NCBI RefSeq assembly: GCF_009856415.1
Contig: NZ_WMEZ01000003.1
Location: forward strand, 124,001 to 188,000
Source: Halobacillus litoralis
GTDB taxonomy: Bacteria > Bacillota > Bacilli > Bacillales > Halobacillaceae
Direction: 5' to 3'
DNA length: 64,000 nt
Part shown: positions 31,785 through 41,099 of the stretch, piece by piece
How positions within the stretch are numbered: position 1 is the first letter of the stretch
Layout of the letters: each line of letters begins with the position of its first letter
Notes under the pieces: generated by a model
The model's input: the letters and a program-made list of their open reading frames with translations, nothing else
Databases searched by the model: none
Told to the model about the DNA's origin: nothing
Made by a program: the position numbers and the translations under genes

Positions 31785-33182
31785 TTAAAAGATGAAATGA
31801 GCAATCACCACAATGATCGGCAGGGTAATCACGGTCCTTTGCAGGAAAATCACGGCCAACTCCAAAACGGAAATCGGGATTTTCGATTTGACGAGCAGCA
31901 CACCGATTTCCGACATGTAAATCAACTGAGTCAGGGATACAGCGGCGATCACGAAACGTGTCAATTCACTTTCAATACCTGAGCCGATGACAGCCGGCAG
32001 GAACATGTCAGCAAACCCGACGAGCATGGCAGGAGCCGCTTGTGCAGCTTCCGGAATCCCCATCCATTGGAGGATCGGAACGATTGGCATAGACAAATAG
32101 GTGAAAAAGGGTGTGAATTCCGCAATAATCAAGGCCACCGTTCCAAGGGCCATGACTAATGGGATCAAAGCGAAATAAATATCAAGAACCGTTTGTACGC
32201 CTTGTTTCCCAACTTCCTTCAGACTCTTCACTTGTGAGGCTTTGTGGAGCGCTTTTTCCACTCCCCATTGAAAATCGGAAACTCCCTCAGGTGTATCTTC
32301 AGAAATTTTCATGCCTGTCCCTTCATAATACGTATCCGCTTTCCTGGATAAAGGTGGGATGCGGGGGCAGATAAACGCCGCTACCAAACCTGCGACAACG
32401 ACAGTCAGATAGAAAGGAACAAAGTATTCTTCCAATCCAATAAAACTGATGACTACCAAACTGAACGCGATTGAATTAATGGAAAAGTTTGTAGCAATGA
32501 TGGAAGCTTCCCGTTTCGTGTAGTAACCCTCTTCATATTGCTGAGTGGTAATGAGGACACCGACCGTCCCCGCGCCCATCCAGGAAGCAAGCGCATCGAT
32601 GGAAGAACGGCCGGGCAGCTTGAACACCGGTCTCATAACTCGACGGAGCATCGTACCGATAAAATCCATCAATCCGAACTGCATGAGTAACGGCATCAAG
32701 ACTCCGGCAAATAGGAACCAGGCAGCTAGAACAGGGACAAGGGCATAGAGCATCGTACCCCCTGTCACCTCAGATGTGATGACAGCCGGTCCGATTGTAA
32801 AAAGTGTCATAAGAGCAAATACAGCCCCAAGGATTCTCGTCGCCAACCAGAAAGGATGAATATAAAAGAGCTGTTTCATAAATGGACGGTTCATGATCAC
32901 AGAAGGCTTAAAAGCTTTTGCGAAAATCGGGACAAGGGCGGACACGACCAGGATGCCAGTCATCAACCCCGGAAGAATAGGCTCTAAATAGGCCTGAACC
33001 GTTTCTGCAAGTACGCCGACACCGATCGTAATCTTCCCTCCGTATGGGATCGGGAATAAGAATAAAAACACTCCCAATAAAGAAGGAATGATGAACCATA
33101 GATAATTCCTTCTGGTTCGATAGCTGTCCGATTTTGATTCTGTATAGTCCTTGTCAAAGTCGTCCGTCTGTTTCACTTCCAT
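31785..33182 (-). CDS. YjiH family membrane protein (gate/nucleoside-recognition domains)
   Basis: AAGGAG precedes ATG 33182 (465 residues). The protein has ten to eleven hydrophobic segments and two 'gate'-like stretches with conserved Gly-Ser-Gly turns (MGAGTVGVLITTQQYEEGYY and FADMFLPAVIGSGIES). This matches YjiH/YhiM-type Gram-positive proteins. It is most likely a transporter for a substrate of the aminotransferase encoded downstream. Its promoter is sigma-54 dependent. Confidence 0.82.
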   Translation of the reverse strand: MEVKQTDDFDKDYTESKSDSYRTRRNYLWFIIPSLLGVFLFLFPIPYGGKITIGVGVLAETVQAYLEPILPGLMTGILVVSALVPIFAKAFKPSVIMNRPFMKQLFYIHPFWLATRILGAVFALMTLFTIGPAVITSEVTGGTMLYALVPVLAAWFLFAGVLMPLLMQFGLMDFIGTMLRRVMRPVFKLPGRSSIDALASWMGAGTVGVLITTQQYEEGYYTKREASIIATNFSINSIAFSLVVISFIGLEEYFVPFYLTVVVAGLVAAFICPRIPPLSRKADTYYEGTGMKISEDTPEGVSDFQWGVEKALHKASQVKSLKEVGKQGVQTVLDIYFALIPLVMALGTVALIIAEFTPFFTYLSMPIVPILQWMGIPEAAQAAPAMLVGFADMFLPAVIGSGIESELTRFVIAAVSLTQLIYMSEIGVLLVKSKIPISVLELAVIFLQRTVITLPIIVVIAHFIF

Positions 33183-33245
33183 GTCTTCCACTCCTTATAA
33201 AAGTAATAAAAAAGGCAAAGGATTTTTATCCCTCACCCTTTATAT

Positions 33246-33261
33246 TGCAAGAACCATGCCA
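33246..33261 (-). promoter_or_regulatory. sigma-54 (-24/-12) promoter
   Basis: On the minus strand TGGCATGGTTCTTGCA gives the GG and GC doublets with the required spacing (consensus TGGCAC-N5-TTGC). It lies just after the sigma-54 activator gene and before the YjiH gene. Confidence 0.85.
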
Positions 33262-33266
33262 AACTT

Positions 33267-34628
33267 TCATTTTATTCTGTGTTTTTTAAGTTTTCTGACT
33301 ACTGTTGGTTGGCTGATCCCTAAAGCTTCCGCCATCTTCGTAGTTGTTCTGAATTTTTCTTTTGCTCTTTCAAGCCTTTCTTTTTCCACTCGATCCAGGG
33401 TTTCCGCCAATGATTCATCAAAATTATTCATATTTGAATAAGCATCCACCTTCTTACGATATCCTTCCGGTAAATCGGCCGGATAGATCACTGGATTCGG
33501 AGAAGTGACCACTAAGCGTTCCAATAAATTGATGAGCTCTCTTACATTTCCCCGCCACTCGTATGTATTCAAATCGTGCATCACTTCTCTGCTCAACACT
33601 CGCTTCCGTTTATAACGGGCTGCGAAATGATCTAAAAAGGTATAAATCAGAGGAGTGATGTCATCCTTCCTTTCTCTTAAAGGGGGAATCGTGATGGGTA
33701 CGACATTTAACCGAAAATAAAGATCCTCCCGAAACTCCTTATGATCGACCGCTTGATCCAGTTCCTTATTCGTTGCACTGATCAATCGGAAATCGGATTG
33801 AATTTCCTTACGGCCCCCGACAGGATAAAAAGATTTTTTCTGGATCAGCTTCAGAACCTTCACTTGATTCTGTAAGGAAAGCTCACCGATTTCATCTAAA
33901 AACATCGTTCCGTTATGAGCCAGTTCCGCGAACCCCTTCTTCCCGCCTTTAGTCGCTCCTGTGAAAGATCCACCTTCGTATCCGAAAAGTTCAGCTTCAA
34001 ACAAGGCATCAGGAATGGCTCCGCAGTTGACTTCAATAAAAGGCCCGCACGCTCGGCCACTCTTTTCATGGATTCTTCTTGCGAGCTCGGTCTTACCGAC
34101 CCCGGATTCACCAAGAAGAAGGACATTTGCATCCACTCCAGCCACTTGATTAGCTGTCGCAAGAACTTTGCGCATCTCTTCACTCTTGCCAATAAACGTT
34201 TCTTCCTTCTCTTGTTTCAGGCGGTTCAACTCGTCACGGACACGCACCATTTCGATCGTCATTTCTTCCATACCAGCTTTGATCTCCATAAGTTCTGTCA
34301 CATCATGCGAATAACTGACGACTCGAACGAGTTCTCCTTCATCGTCAAAAACGGGTAATCCGGTCACAAGCAGCTTTTTTCCGTCGGCAACGGTTTGGAC
34401 GAACGTCACCCGTTCCTGTGATTCCATCACCATTGGTGTAGCCAAAGGCGTAAATAACCCCTCTTTTTCTAAATCATAAACCGATCTCCCCAGCAACTCA
34501 TCGGCATGGACGTCATAGACTTTACCTGTCGCTTCACTCACTTTAACAATCATTCCATCTGTATTGGTCACAAGGATGTCTTCTTGAAGTGAATGCAGAA
34601 GTGTTTTATATTCGGACCATTCTGACAT
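33267..34628 (-). CDS. sigma-54-dependent transcriptional activator with PAS domain
   Basis: GGGGGAT precedes ATG 34628 (453 residues). A PAS domain (about 1-105, ILVTNTDGMIVKVSEATGKVY) is followed by a short coiled coil and an AAA+ domain. The AAA+ part has Walker A GESGVGKT, the sigma-54 contact loop as GSFTGA in place of GAFTGA, Walker B MFLDEIGEL, and the RFRLNVVPI/ PLRERKDD region. A C-terminal helix-turn-helix (MAEALGISQPTVVRKLKKH) resembles TyrR. It should bind upstream of 33246-33261 and drive the YjiH-aminotransferase operon in response to a PAS ligand. Confidence 0.93.
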   Translation of the reverse strand: MSEWSEYKTLLHSLQEDILVTNTDGMIVKVSEATGKVYDVHADELLGRSVYDLEKEGLFTPLATPMVMESQERVTFVQTVADGKKLLVTGLPVFDDEGELVRVVSYSHDVTELMEIKAGMEEMTIEMVRVRDELNRLKQEKEETFIGKSEEMRKVLATANQVAGVDANVLLLGESGVGKTELARRIHEKSGRACGPFIEVNCGAIPDALFEAELFGYEGGSFTGATKGGKKGFAELAHNGTMFLDEIGELSLQNQVKVLKLIQKKSFYPVGGRKEIQSDFRLISATNKELDQAVDHKEFREDLYFRLNVVPITIPPLRERKDDITPLIYTFLDHFAARYKRKRVLSREVMHDLNTYEWRGNVRELINLLERLVVTSPNPVIYPADLPEGYRKKVDAYSNMNNFDESLAETLDRVEKERLERAKEKFRTTTKMAEALGISQPTVVRKLKKHRIK

Positions 34629-34818
34629 GATATCCCCCAATTATTCATAATTGAATATTCTGTACAATTCTCGAAAAAAACCCACTGTGGCAACGAAACA
34701 CTTATTCATTTCTGAATATTTCAACTTTTATTATATCATAACCTCTGATCATGGTTTAGGGGTCTGTAGAGAAATTGGATTGAAGTAACTCGTTCCCTAC
34801 TCACTTAGGAAAGACCAA

Positions 34819-34853
34819 AAAAGCGCAGAACCTTGTTAGAAAGTGTTCTGCGC
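34819..34853 (-). terminator. terminator of the lactate-oxidase-like pseudogene
   Basis: GCGCAGAAC/GTTCTGCGC stem with TTTTTTGG following on the minus strand. Confidence 0.8.
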
Positions 34854-34880
34854 TGGTACATTGCATAATCCCCATATCCA

Positions 34881-36055
34881 TCACCTTTTATGTTTATCAT
34901 CAAGCAGGATCGATCGATTCAATTCAGCAACTGACGAACAACCGCTCAAAGCCATGGTGATATCCGTGTCCGCCAGTAAATTCCTTAACACCTCATGCAC
35001 CCCTTGTTCTCCAGCAACAGCCAGCCCGTACATGCAGGGCCTTCCGACAAGTACAGCTTTCGCTCCTAGAGATAAGGCCTTGATCACGTCAGCTCCCCGA
35101 CGGATGCCACCATCCATCAGCACAGGGAGTTCTTTTCCTACTGTCTCCAATATCGGTGACAGAGCGTCCAAAGCACTCACAGCTCCATCGACCTGCCGTC
35201 CACCATGATTGGAAACAATGATTCCATCCACACCGTACACCAGCGCCTTCTTCGCATCATCCGGATGAAGAATGCCCTTCAGCAAGATCGGTAAATCGGT
35301 ATGCTCTCTTAGGAAAGCAGATGTTCCCATGTCAGCCCAGGATTGCCGAAGGTTTTCGTCCAATGCATCACAGCCTCTGTAGGGTTCTCTTCTGGAGGGG
35401 ATTCCAGTCGAGAACGGAACACGGGATCTGTAAAATAGTTCCCGACGCCTTCGCCGATCAAAAATGGCAAGTACACATTCTTTAAATCCTTCTCCCGCCA
35501 AGCCATCATCGGTGTGTCCAATGTGACGACGATCGCATCATATCCAGCCGCTTCTGCCCGCCGGACAAAACTCGCGGTCACCTCTGGATCTTTGTTCCAA
35601 TAAAGTTGAAACCATTTAGGAGCTTCTCCCATCACTTCGGCAATCTCCTCCATCGTTTTCGTAGAGGCAGAGCTTGCGATGTATGGAATATTCAAAGCGG
35701 CAGATGCTTTCGCCGAAGCCAGTTCTCCACCCTCATGAATAATCGACTGCACACCAATTGGCGCCTGCAGAAGGGGGGAATCATAGCTTTTCCCGAACAG
35801 TTCTATGCTTAAATCACGATCCTCTACATTATTAAGCATCCGCGGGACGATTTTGTACCGGGAAAAGCTGTGAAGGTTATCTTTCATCGTTTCTTCCCCG
35901 CCCGCTCCTCCTGCGACGTAATAAAATGGACCATCATCCAGGACTCCTCTAGCCTTTGCTTCCCATTCTTCATAGGATACGGGAAGCCGGTCAGGATCGG
36001 GCTGCTTCATCGTTTGATAGACCTCGAATTGAACGTGATTTCCAAAATTGGACAT
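34881..36055 (-). pseudogene. FMN-dependent alpha-hydroxy-acid dehydrogenase / lactate 2-monooxygenase, frameshifted
   Basis: Two overlapping frames (36055-35309 and the remainder to 34881) make one family member of about 392 codons when one base is restored near 35330. There the first frame reads NPGLTWEHL and the second resumes at AFLREHTDLPILLKGI. Family features are intact: PIGVQSIIHEGGE, SASSAST, WFQLYWNKDPE with VTLDTPMMAWREKDL, and in the second part ILLKGILHPDDA (catalytic-site Lys) and VSNHGGRQVDGAVS (His and Arg). The break removes the FMN-binding half if not suppressed. A sequencing error is possible. The gene would convert L-lactate to acetate or pyruvate. Confidence 0.88.
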
Positions 36056-36211
36056 CCTTCATCCTCCTTATTGATTACGGTTCAACTGGTGACTTTTCCC
36101 ATTATGCACTCTTATCCTAACACAGATATGTAAGCGCTTCACAAACCGCTTTATTGAGGATTGAAAACTCCCACCCTTTTCTCCCAACACTTTCTTTCAA
36201 CAATTTTCCAC

Positions 36212-36225
36212 TGTGCGCGCTTACA
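36212..36225. promoter_or_regulatory. possible CcpA (cre) site
   Basis: TGTGCGCGCTTACA fits the cre consensus TGWNANCGNTNWCA with one mismatch. A second, poorer candidate is at 36129-36143. Both lie between the divergent lactate-oxidase-like gene and the aldo/keto reductase gene. Confidence 0.4.
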
Positions 36226-36313
36226 CTTGTTTATCGATTCTCATTCAAGGTAAAAGAATAGAGGTTTCATCTTTAATAAGAAAAGCAGAAAAACGAAAAG
36301 GAGTGCATGCACG

Positions 36314-37156
36314 ATGAGTCAATCAATCCCTGAAATCCAACTGAACGATGGTCTCACGATTCCTGCCTTAGGATTCGGGACGTATCGCCTGAATGGAAAC
36401 CGCGGTGCTTCCGCCATTCAAAGTGCGGTTGAAACAGGCTATCGATTAATTGACACGGCCTATAATTACGAAAATGAAGCCACGGTCGGAGAAGGGATCC
36501 GCCGTAGCAGCATCCCAAGAAATGAATTAAGAATTACATCCAAACTTCCTGGCAGATACCACGAATACGACAAAGCCGTCACGGCCATCCAGGAGTCCCT
36601 GTTCCGCGCGCAGCTGGACTATTATGACCTTTACTTCATCCATTGGCCGAATCCAAAAGAAGATTTATATGTAGAAGCATGGCAAGCATTGATTGATGCC
36701 CAGAAATGGGGTCTGATCCGCTCCATCGGGGTATGTAATTTTCTACCCGAACATTTAGACCGCCTTGAACATGAAACAGGCGTCAAACCGAGCATGAATC
36801 AAGTGGAGCTCCATCCGTTTTTCAACCAGGAAGAACAAAGAGCTTACCACCAGGAAAAGCAGATCCAGACCCAATCCTGGAGTCCATTGGCCCGTGTCCA
36901 GAACATCCTCGACAATGAGGTGATCCAATCCATAGCCGACCATTATGACAAAACGCCTTCCCAGGTCATCCTGCGCTGGCATTACCAGCTCGGTTCCGTC
37001 GCTATTCCAAAATCTTCTTCCCCTGTTCGTCAAAGAGAGAATTTATCGATTTTTGACTTTAATCTGACCGAAGAGGACATGAATAGAATCAACCAATTGA
37101 CTCGTCAGGACGGCAGAGTGAATGATCAGAATCCTGCCACTTATCAAGAGTTTTAA
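36314..37156 (+). CDS. aldo/keto reductase
   Basis: The 280-residue protein begins at ATG 36314 behind AAAGGAG. The catalytic tetrad is in place: Asp47 and Tyr52 (DTAYNYENE), Lys77 (ITSKLPG) and His110 (YFIHWPNP). C-terminal AIPKSSSPVRQRENLSIFDF is the NADPH-binding loop. It reduces aldehydes or ketones, such as methylglyoxal, as YvgN and YtbE of B. subtilis do. Confidence 0.93.
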   Translation: MSQSIPEIQLNDGLTIPALGFGTYRLNGNRGASAIQSAVETGYRLIDTAYNYENEATVGEGIRRSSIPRNELRITSKLPGRYHEYDKAVTAIQESLFRAQLDYYDLYFIHWPNPKEDLYVEAWQALIDAQKWGLIRSIGVCNFLPEHLDRLEHETGVKPSMNQVELHPFFNQEEQRAYHQEKQIQTQSWSPLARVQNILDNEVIQSIADHYDKTPSQVILRWHYQLGSVAIPKSSSPVRQRENLSIFDFNLTEEDMNRINQLTRQDGRVNDQNPATYQEF

Positions 37157-37579
37157 ATCAATAAAAAGCTGCACTAAAATGATCACAACTCAGGATCCCA
37201 TTCTAATTTGAGCGGATTTAAAGGACAATTGATTAATTGCACAAGAGATGTTATACGCTGGGGAGTTTGAGAGCAAGGGAAAAGTAGAGAAAAATGAAAA
37301 AAGTAAAGATACAAACACAAATAACCTTTCATTCAATAAATAAAATATTCATTTCGTGACAATACATGGGCACGGCCACGGAATGATTCTTTAGGATACA
37401 GCAGACAGCACTATGGACAAATAGTGCTGTTTTTTTAACTTGTAACCTAAAAAAGGGAGGGCGACTACATAGTTGGAAAGTTCCAGCCACTTGCTGCCTA
37501 CATTCCGTGCCATAGGATGAATCAATTCCGGTAAAGAATAAATACTACCTTTGTACCAAAAAACAAAGGAGTGGAACAA
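37157..37579 (+). other. intergenic region with a terminator at 37405-37436
   Basis: No gene is supported. A terminator (ACAGCACTA/TAGTGCTGT then TTTTTTT) lies 250 bp after the reductase gene. That distance leaves room for an untranslated RNA or a decayed gene, but I see no coding frame with a ribosome binding site. Confidence 0.5.
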
Positions 37580-38080
37580 ATGGGAATATTAAGCGGAAAC
37601 CAACAGCAAGAACCTCTTCATTACGGTGAAGTTTTCAGCCTCTGGAGCTACTTGTCAGTGGCAAAAGGGGATTCTGCGAGCTACCAGACCATGTACAACC
37701 ATGCAGGTGATAAAGAATTGAAGCGCCTTCTGGAAGAACTCGTTCAGGGGATTAAACAAGAGAGCCAAGAGATTGAAGAAATCTTGAAAATAAATGGCGT
37801 CGTCCTTCCTCCTTCTCCACCAGAAAGATCCGTGGCAGACCTTGAAGACATTCCAGTAGGCGCACGGATGAATGACCCAGAAATTAGTGCAGCAATCTCC
37901 CTAAATATTGCTCAAGGTCTAGTCGCATGCAGCCAGGCAATCGGTCAGTGCACGAGAGAAGATATTGCTATGTTGTTTGGAAAATTCCATATGAATAAGG
38001 CCCAAGCAGGGGCAAAAGCACTTCGATTGAACAAAGAAAAAGGCTGGTTGGTTCACCCTCCTTTGCATAAAAAAAGCTGA
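37580..38080 (+). CDS. DUF3231 family protein
   Basis: AAAGGAG lies nine bases before ATG 37580 (166 residues). The product is all-helical and follows the DUF3231 pattern (LHYGEVFSLWSYLSVAKG, YQTMYNHAGDKELKRLLEEL, MNDPEISAAISLNIAQGLVACSQ). DUF3231 proteins are ferritin-fold-like and are found in pairs or as single copies in spore formers. The exact role is unknown. Confidence 0.85.
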   Translation: MGILSGNQQQEPLHYGEVFSLWSYLSVAKGDSASYQTMYNHAGDKELKRLLEELVQGIKQESQEIEEILKINGVVLPPSPPERSVADLEDIPVGARMNDPEISAAISLNIAQGLVACSQAIGQCTREDIAMLFGKFHMNKAQAGAKALRLNKEKGWLVHPPLHKKS

Positions 38081-38101
38081 TTAACGTAAGGTGATTCATC
38101 A

Positions 38102-38130
38102 TTTACCACAAGGGTCTCCCTTGTGGTAAA
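38102..38130 (+). terminator. hairpin after the DUF3231 gene
   Basis: Thirteen-base perfect stem TTTACCACAAGGG/CCCTTGTGGTAAA around TCT. No strong T-run follows, so termination may be partial. Confidence 0.6.
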
Positions 38131-38161
38131 ACTTATATTTGTAAGGAAAAGAGGGATAGGT

Positions 38162-38284
38162 TTGAATGAAAAAGTAGACAAGATCTATTTCACCCTTTTA
38201 GGAAGTACAATTTTGTCCACCATACTAAGTATCATCGTGATTACTCTTGCAGTAAAACATGATCAGAAAGTGAATGGGAAATAA
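38162..38284 (+). CDS. 40-residue single-span membrane peptide
   Basis: TTG 38162 follows AAGAGGG. The product has one hydrophobic segment (LLGSTILSTILSIIVITLA) and a His/Asp/Lys tail. Its core matches position by position the 42-residue product at 251-379 (GST.LST..SI.VIT). This cross-support between distant loci argues for a real gene family. Function unknown. Confidence 0.6.
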   Translation: MNEKVDKIYFTLLGSTILSTILSIIVITLAVKHDQKVNGK

Positions 38285-38367
38285 GTGAACACACCCCTTG
38301 GTTACATACTCATAAGTAACCTCCCATTCACAGGTGTGAACGAATTTATTAGGAAGTGGGGTTATGG

Positions 38368-39501
38368 ATGAAAGCTGTTACTTACCAGGGAAAATACTCG
38401 GTGGCCGTCAAAGAAGTAGAAGCTCCCAGGATCCAAGATAAAGAGGATATCATTGTCCGGATTACATCCACAGCCATCTGCGGTTCTGATTTGCATTTAT
38501 ACCAGGGTAACTTTCCTCTGCCGATTGGCTATATCATCGGCCATGAACCGATGGGCATCGTTGAAGAAGTTGGCTCTGAAGTCACCAAAGTTAAAAAAGG
38601 AGACCGCGTGGTTATTCCATTCACCGTTGCCTGCGGCCGCTGCCCGTATTGTGAAAGCAACCATGTCAGTCAATGCGATCAGTCCAATCCTCATTATGAT
38701 TCTGGTGGATTGTTGGGTTACTCGGAGAAATTCGGAAATTATCCGGGTGGACAAGCAGAATACCTGCGCGTACCTTTTGGGAACTTCACTCCGTTTAAGG
38801 TTCCTGAGGACTGCGAACTGGATGATGCATCGTTGTTGTTCCTTTCTGATGTACTTCCGACTGCCTATTGGAGCGTGGAAAATGCAAGTGTCAAACCGGG
38901 AGATACTGTGATTATCCTTGGTTGTGGCCCTGTTGGTTTAATGGCACAAAAATTCGCTTGGCAGAAAGGAGCCGAACGAGTCATCGCCGTCGACCACCTT
39001 TCCTATCGGCTCAACCATTCCAAGGTCACAAACCGGACAGAAGTTTTTAACTTTACGAAGTATAAAGACATGGGCGAAGTACTTAAAGAAACGACCAAAG
39101 GCGGAGCCGATGTTGTGATCGATTGTGTGGGCATGGATGGAAAGAAATCTCCACTGGAATTTATGGAGCAAAAACTTAAACTCCAGGGAGGAACGCTTGG
39201 ACCTATTCAAATCGCATCGAAAGCCGTAAAGAAATGTGGGACCGTACAGCTTACAGGGGTCTATGGAGGAAATTACAATGCATTTCCACTTGGGGCATTT
39301 TTTTCGAGAAACATCCAAATTAAAATGGGGCAATCCCATGCCAGGGCCTACATGAACCCCCTATACGATCAAATTGTGCGAAATGAAATCGACCCCAAAA
39401 GCATACTGACACATGAACTGCCTTTAGAAAAAGCGGCAGAGGGCTATAAAAAATTCAACAACCGAGAAGACGATTGCATTAAAGTCATTTTAAAACCTTG
39501 A
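38368..39501 (+). CDS. zinc-dependent alcohol dehydrogenase, formaldehyde-dehydrogenase-like
   Basis: I prefer ATG 38368 (377 residues). The catalytic zinc site is Cys in ICGSDLHL with GHEPMG. The structural zinc site is CGRCPYCESNHVSQC. The Rossmann motif is VIILGCGPVGLMAQ. The insert with NPHYDSGGLLGYSEKFG and the conserved C-terminal SHARAYMNPL resemble glutathione-independent formaldehyde dehydrogenases (YycR/AdhB group). It probably oxidises a small aldehyde or alcohol with NAD. Confidence 0.9.
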   Translation: MKAVTYQGKYSVAVKEVEAPRIQDKEDIIVRITSTAICGSDLHLYQGNFPLPIGYIIGHEPMGIVEEVGSEVTKVKKGDRVVIPFTVACGRCPYCESNHVSQCDQSNPHYDSGGLLGYSEKFGNYPGGQAEYLRVPFGNFTPFKVPEDCELDDASLLFLSDVLPTAYWSVENASVKPGDTVIILGCGPVGLMAQKFAWQKGAERVIAVDHLSYRLNHSKVTNRTEVFNFTKYKDMGEVLKETTKGGADVVIDCVGMDGKKSPLEFMEQKLKLQGGTLGPIQIASKAVKKCGTVQLTGVYGGNYNAFPLGAFFSRNIQIKMGQSHARAYMNPLYDQIVRNEIDPKSILTHELPLEKAAEGYKKFNNREDDCIKVILKP

Positions 39502-39609
39502 CACTCTTAAGGAATCAAGACTTTACCATATGAAGGAGAAGTCACCATAGTCATATAGCGAATAATTTCCCTTCATTGGCTAACCTTATATCTTGAGGAG
39601 GTGCCATAA

Positions 39610-40047
39610 ATGACACACTTAAAATTACTGGCCCTGAAGTTTGTCTTCACTTTAGGCTTATTGTTTATCATTTTAGGTCTTGGGTTTGACGTCTCTTTCG
39701 GAAACGTCTTTCTCATATCCCTTGTTGTAAGTGCCCTTGGTTATTTGGGAGACGTGACAATTCTAAAGAGATCCAACAATACCATGGCCACAGCCGGGGA
39801 TTTCGTGCTTAGCTTCGCTGTCATATACTTTATGACAGATGCACTGACGGTCGGTGACGATGTATTTGAAGCCACACTGATTTCAGCGGTTTCCTTAGCG
39901 ATTTTCGAATACTTCTTCCATCAATCGGTAGCACGAAGTCTCGATCAGGAAAAGAAAGAAAATCACGAAGTCCGTTCCACTGGTCAACTTCAGACGGAGG
40001 CTTCAGAAGAACTTTTTCCTTATGAAAAAGAGGATAAAGATAAATAA
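39610..40047 (+). CDS. DUF2512 family membrane protein (YndM-like)
   Basis: The 145-residue protein begins behind GAGGAGGTG. Four hydrophobic segments span about 8-28, 30-48, 62-82 and 86-104. The middle stretch ALGYLGDVTILKRSNNTMATAGDF is characteristic of DUF2512. The C-terminal 40 residues are acidic and disordered. Family function is unknown; some members have sporulation-linked expression. Confidence 0.85.
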   Translation: MTHLKLLALKFVFTLGLLFIILGLGFDVSFGNVFLISLVVSALGYLGDVTILKRSNNTMATAGDFVLSFAVIYFMTDALTVGDDVFEATLISAVSLAIFEYFFHQSVARSLDQEKKENHEVRSTGQLQTEASEELFPYEKEDKDK

Positions 40048-40057
40048 ACGCACGTCC

Positions 40058-40094
40058 AAGGGAAAACATGTTATATGTTTTCCCTTGTTTTTTC
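40058..40094 (+). terminator. terminator of the DUF2512 gene
   Basis: AAGGGAAAACAT/ATGTTTTCCCTT stem and TTTTTTC. Confidence 0.9.
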
Positions 40095-40158
40095 TACATA
40101 TATATAGCTCTAATCCAAACAATAAAAAGGTTACACCATCCAAACGAGGAGTGATTTC

Positions 40159-41007
40159 TTGTTCTATCACATCAAGGAACTTCAATATAATGCAAAACCA
40201 TCCCAGCCTGATCCTGTATATGCAAAAAAGCTGCAGGAAATTCTAGGCGGACAGTACGGAGAAATGTCTGTCATGATGCAGTACCTTTTTCAAGGGTGGA
40301 ACTGCCGGGCTGAAAATAAATACAAAGATATGATACTGGACATTGCGACAGAGGAAATCGCACATGTGGAAATGATTGCAACGATGATTGCCCAGCTTCT
40401 AGATGGCGCACCCGCGCACGCTCAGGAACAAGCGGCTGCGGACCCCGCTATTGAGGCTGTGCTCGGTGGAATGAACCCCCAACACGCCATTGTCAATGGA
40501 TTGGGCGCACAGCCTAACGACAGCGTCGGTTACCCTTGGACGGCCCGATATACGGTTGCAAGCGGCAACCTGCTTGCTGACTTCCGAGCGAACCTTAATG
40601 CGGAATCGCAAGGGAGACTCCAAGTATGCAGGCTTTACGAAATGACGACAGACCCTGGGGTAAGAGATATGCTTTCTTTCTTAATTGCTCGTGATACGAT
40701 GCACCAGAATCAATGGATGGCTGCCATCGAAGAACTGGAGCAAACCCAGGGAGCCGTGGTACCAAGTTCGTTTAACCCAGAATACGAAAAGCAAGAAGTT
40801 TCCTACTCGTTTTACAATTTTTCTAAAGGCACGGAAAGCCAACAAGGACGATGGGCAAGTGGCCCGACATTGGACGGAAAAGGTTCTTTTGAATACATCG
40901 AAGATCCAAAGTCTATGGGGCAGGTACCTGACCTTAAACCAGGCCCTCCTTATATGCATGGGACTCCGCCCGAAGATATTCGGGCAGGTCAAAACCCTCC
41001 TTCATAA
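40159..41007 (+). CDS. manganese catalase
   Basis: TTG 40159 follows GAGGAG. The 282-residue protein has the four-helix di-manganese core: Glu in GGQYGEMSVMMQYLFQ, Glu and His in EEIAHVEMIA, Glu in NLNAESQGRLQV and His in DTMHQNQW. It dismutates hydrogen peroxide without haem. Length and tail match YdbD of B. subtilis more than the shorter CotJC. Confidence 0.93.
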   Translation: MFYHIKELQYNAKPSQPDPVYAKKLQEILGGQYGEMSVMMQYLFQGWNCRAENKYKDMILDIATEEIAHVEMIATMIAQLLDGAPAHAQEQAAADPAIEAVLGGMNPQHAIVNGLGAQPNDSVGYPWTARYTVASGNLLADFRANLNAESQGRLQVCRLYEMTTDPGVRDMLSFLIARDTMHQNQWMAAIEELEQTQGAVVPSSFNPEYEKQEVSYSFYNFSKGTESQQGRWASGPTLDGKGSFEYIEDPKSMGQVPDLKPGPPYMHGTPPEDIRAGQNPPS

Positions 41008-41025
41008 TCCTTAAACAATTTAAAG

Positions 41026-41065
41026 GAACCCGCGTCAAGGAAGGCTCTCTCTGGATGCGGGTTCT
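41026..41065. terminator. terminator between catalase and nucleoside hydrolase genes
   Basis: GAACCCGCGTC/GATGCGGGTTC stem with a long loop between convergent genes. Confidence 0.7.
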
Positions 41066-41099
41066 AATCATTTATAGCGAGAAAAATACACAGCCATTA

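Noticed and set aside
36129-36143. TGTAAGCGCTTCACA as a second cre site
   Set aside because: It has one base too many between the half-sites for the consensus. The site at 36212-36225 fits better.
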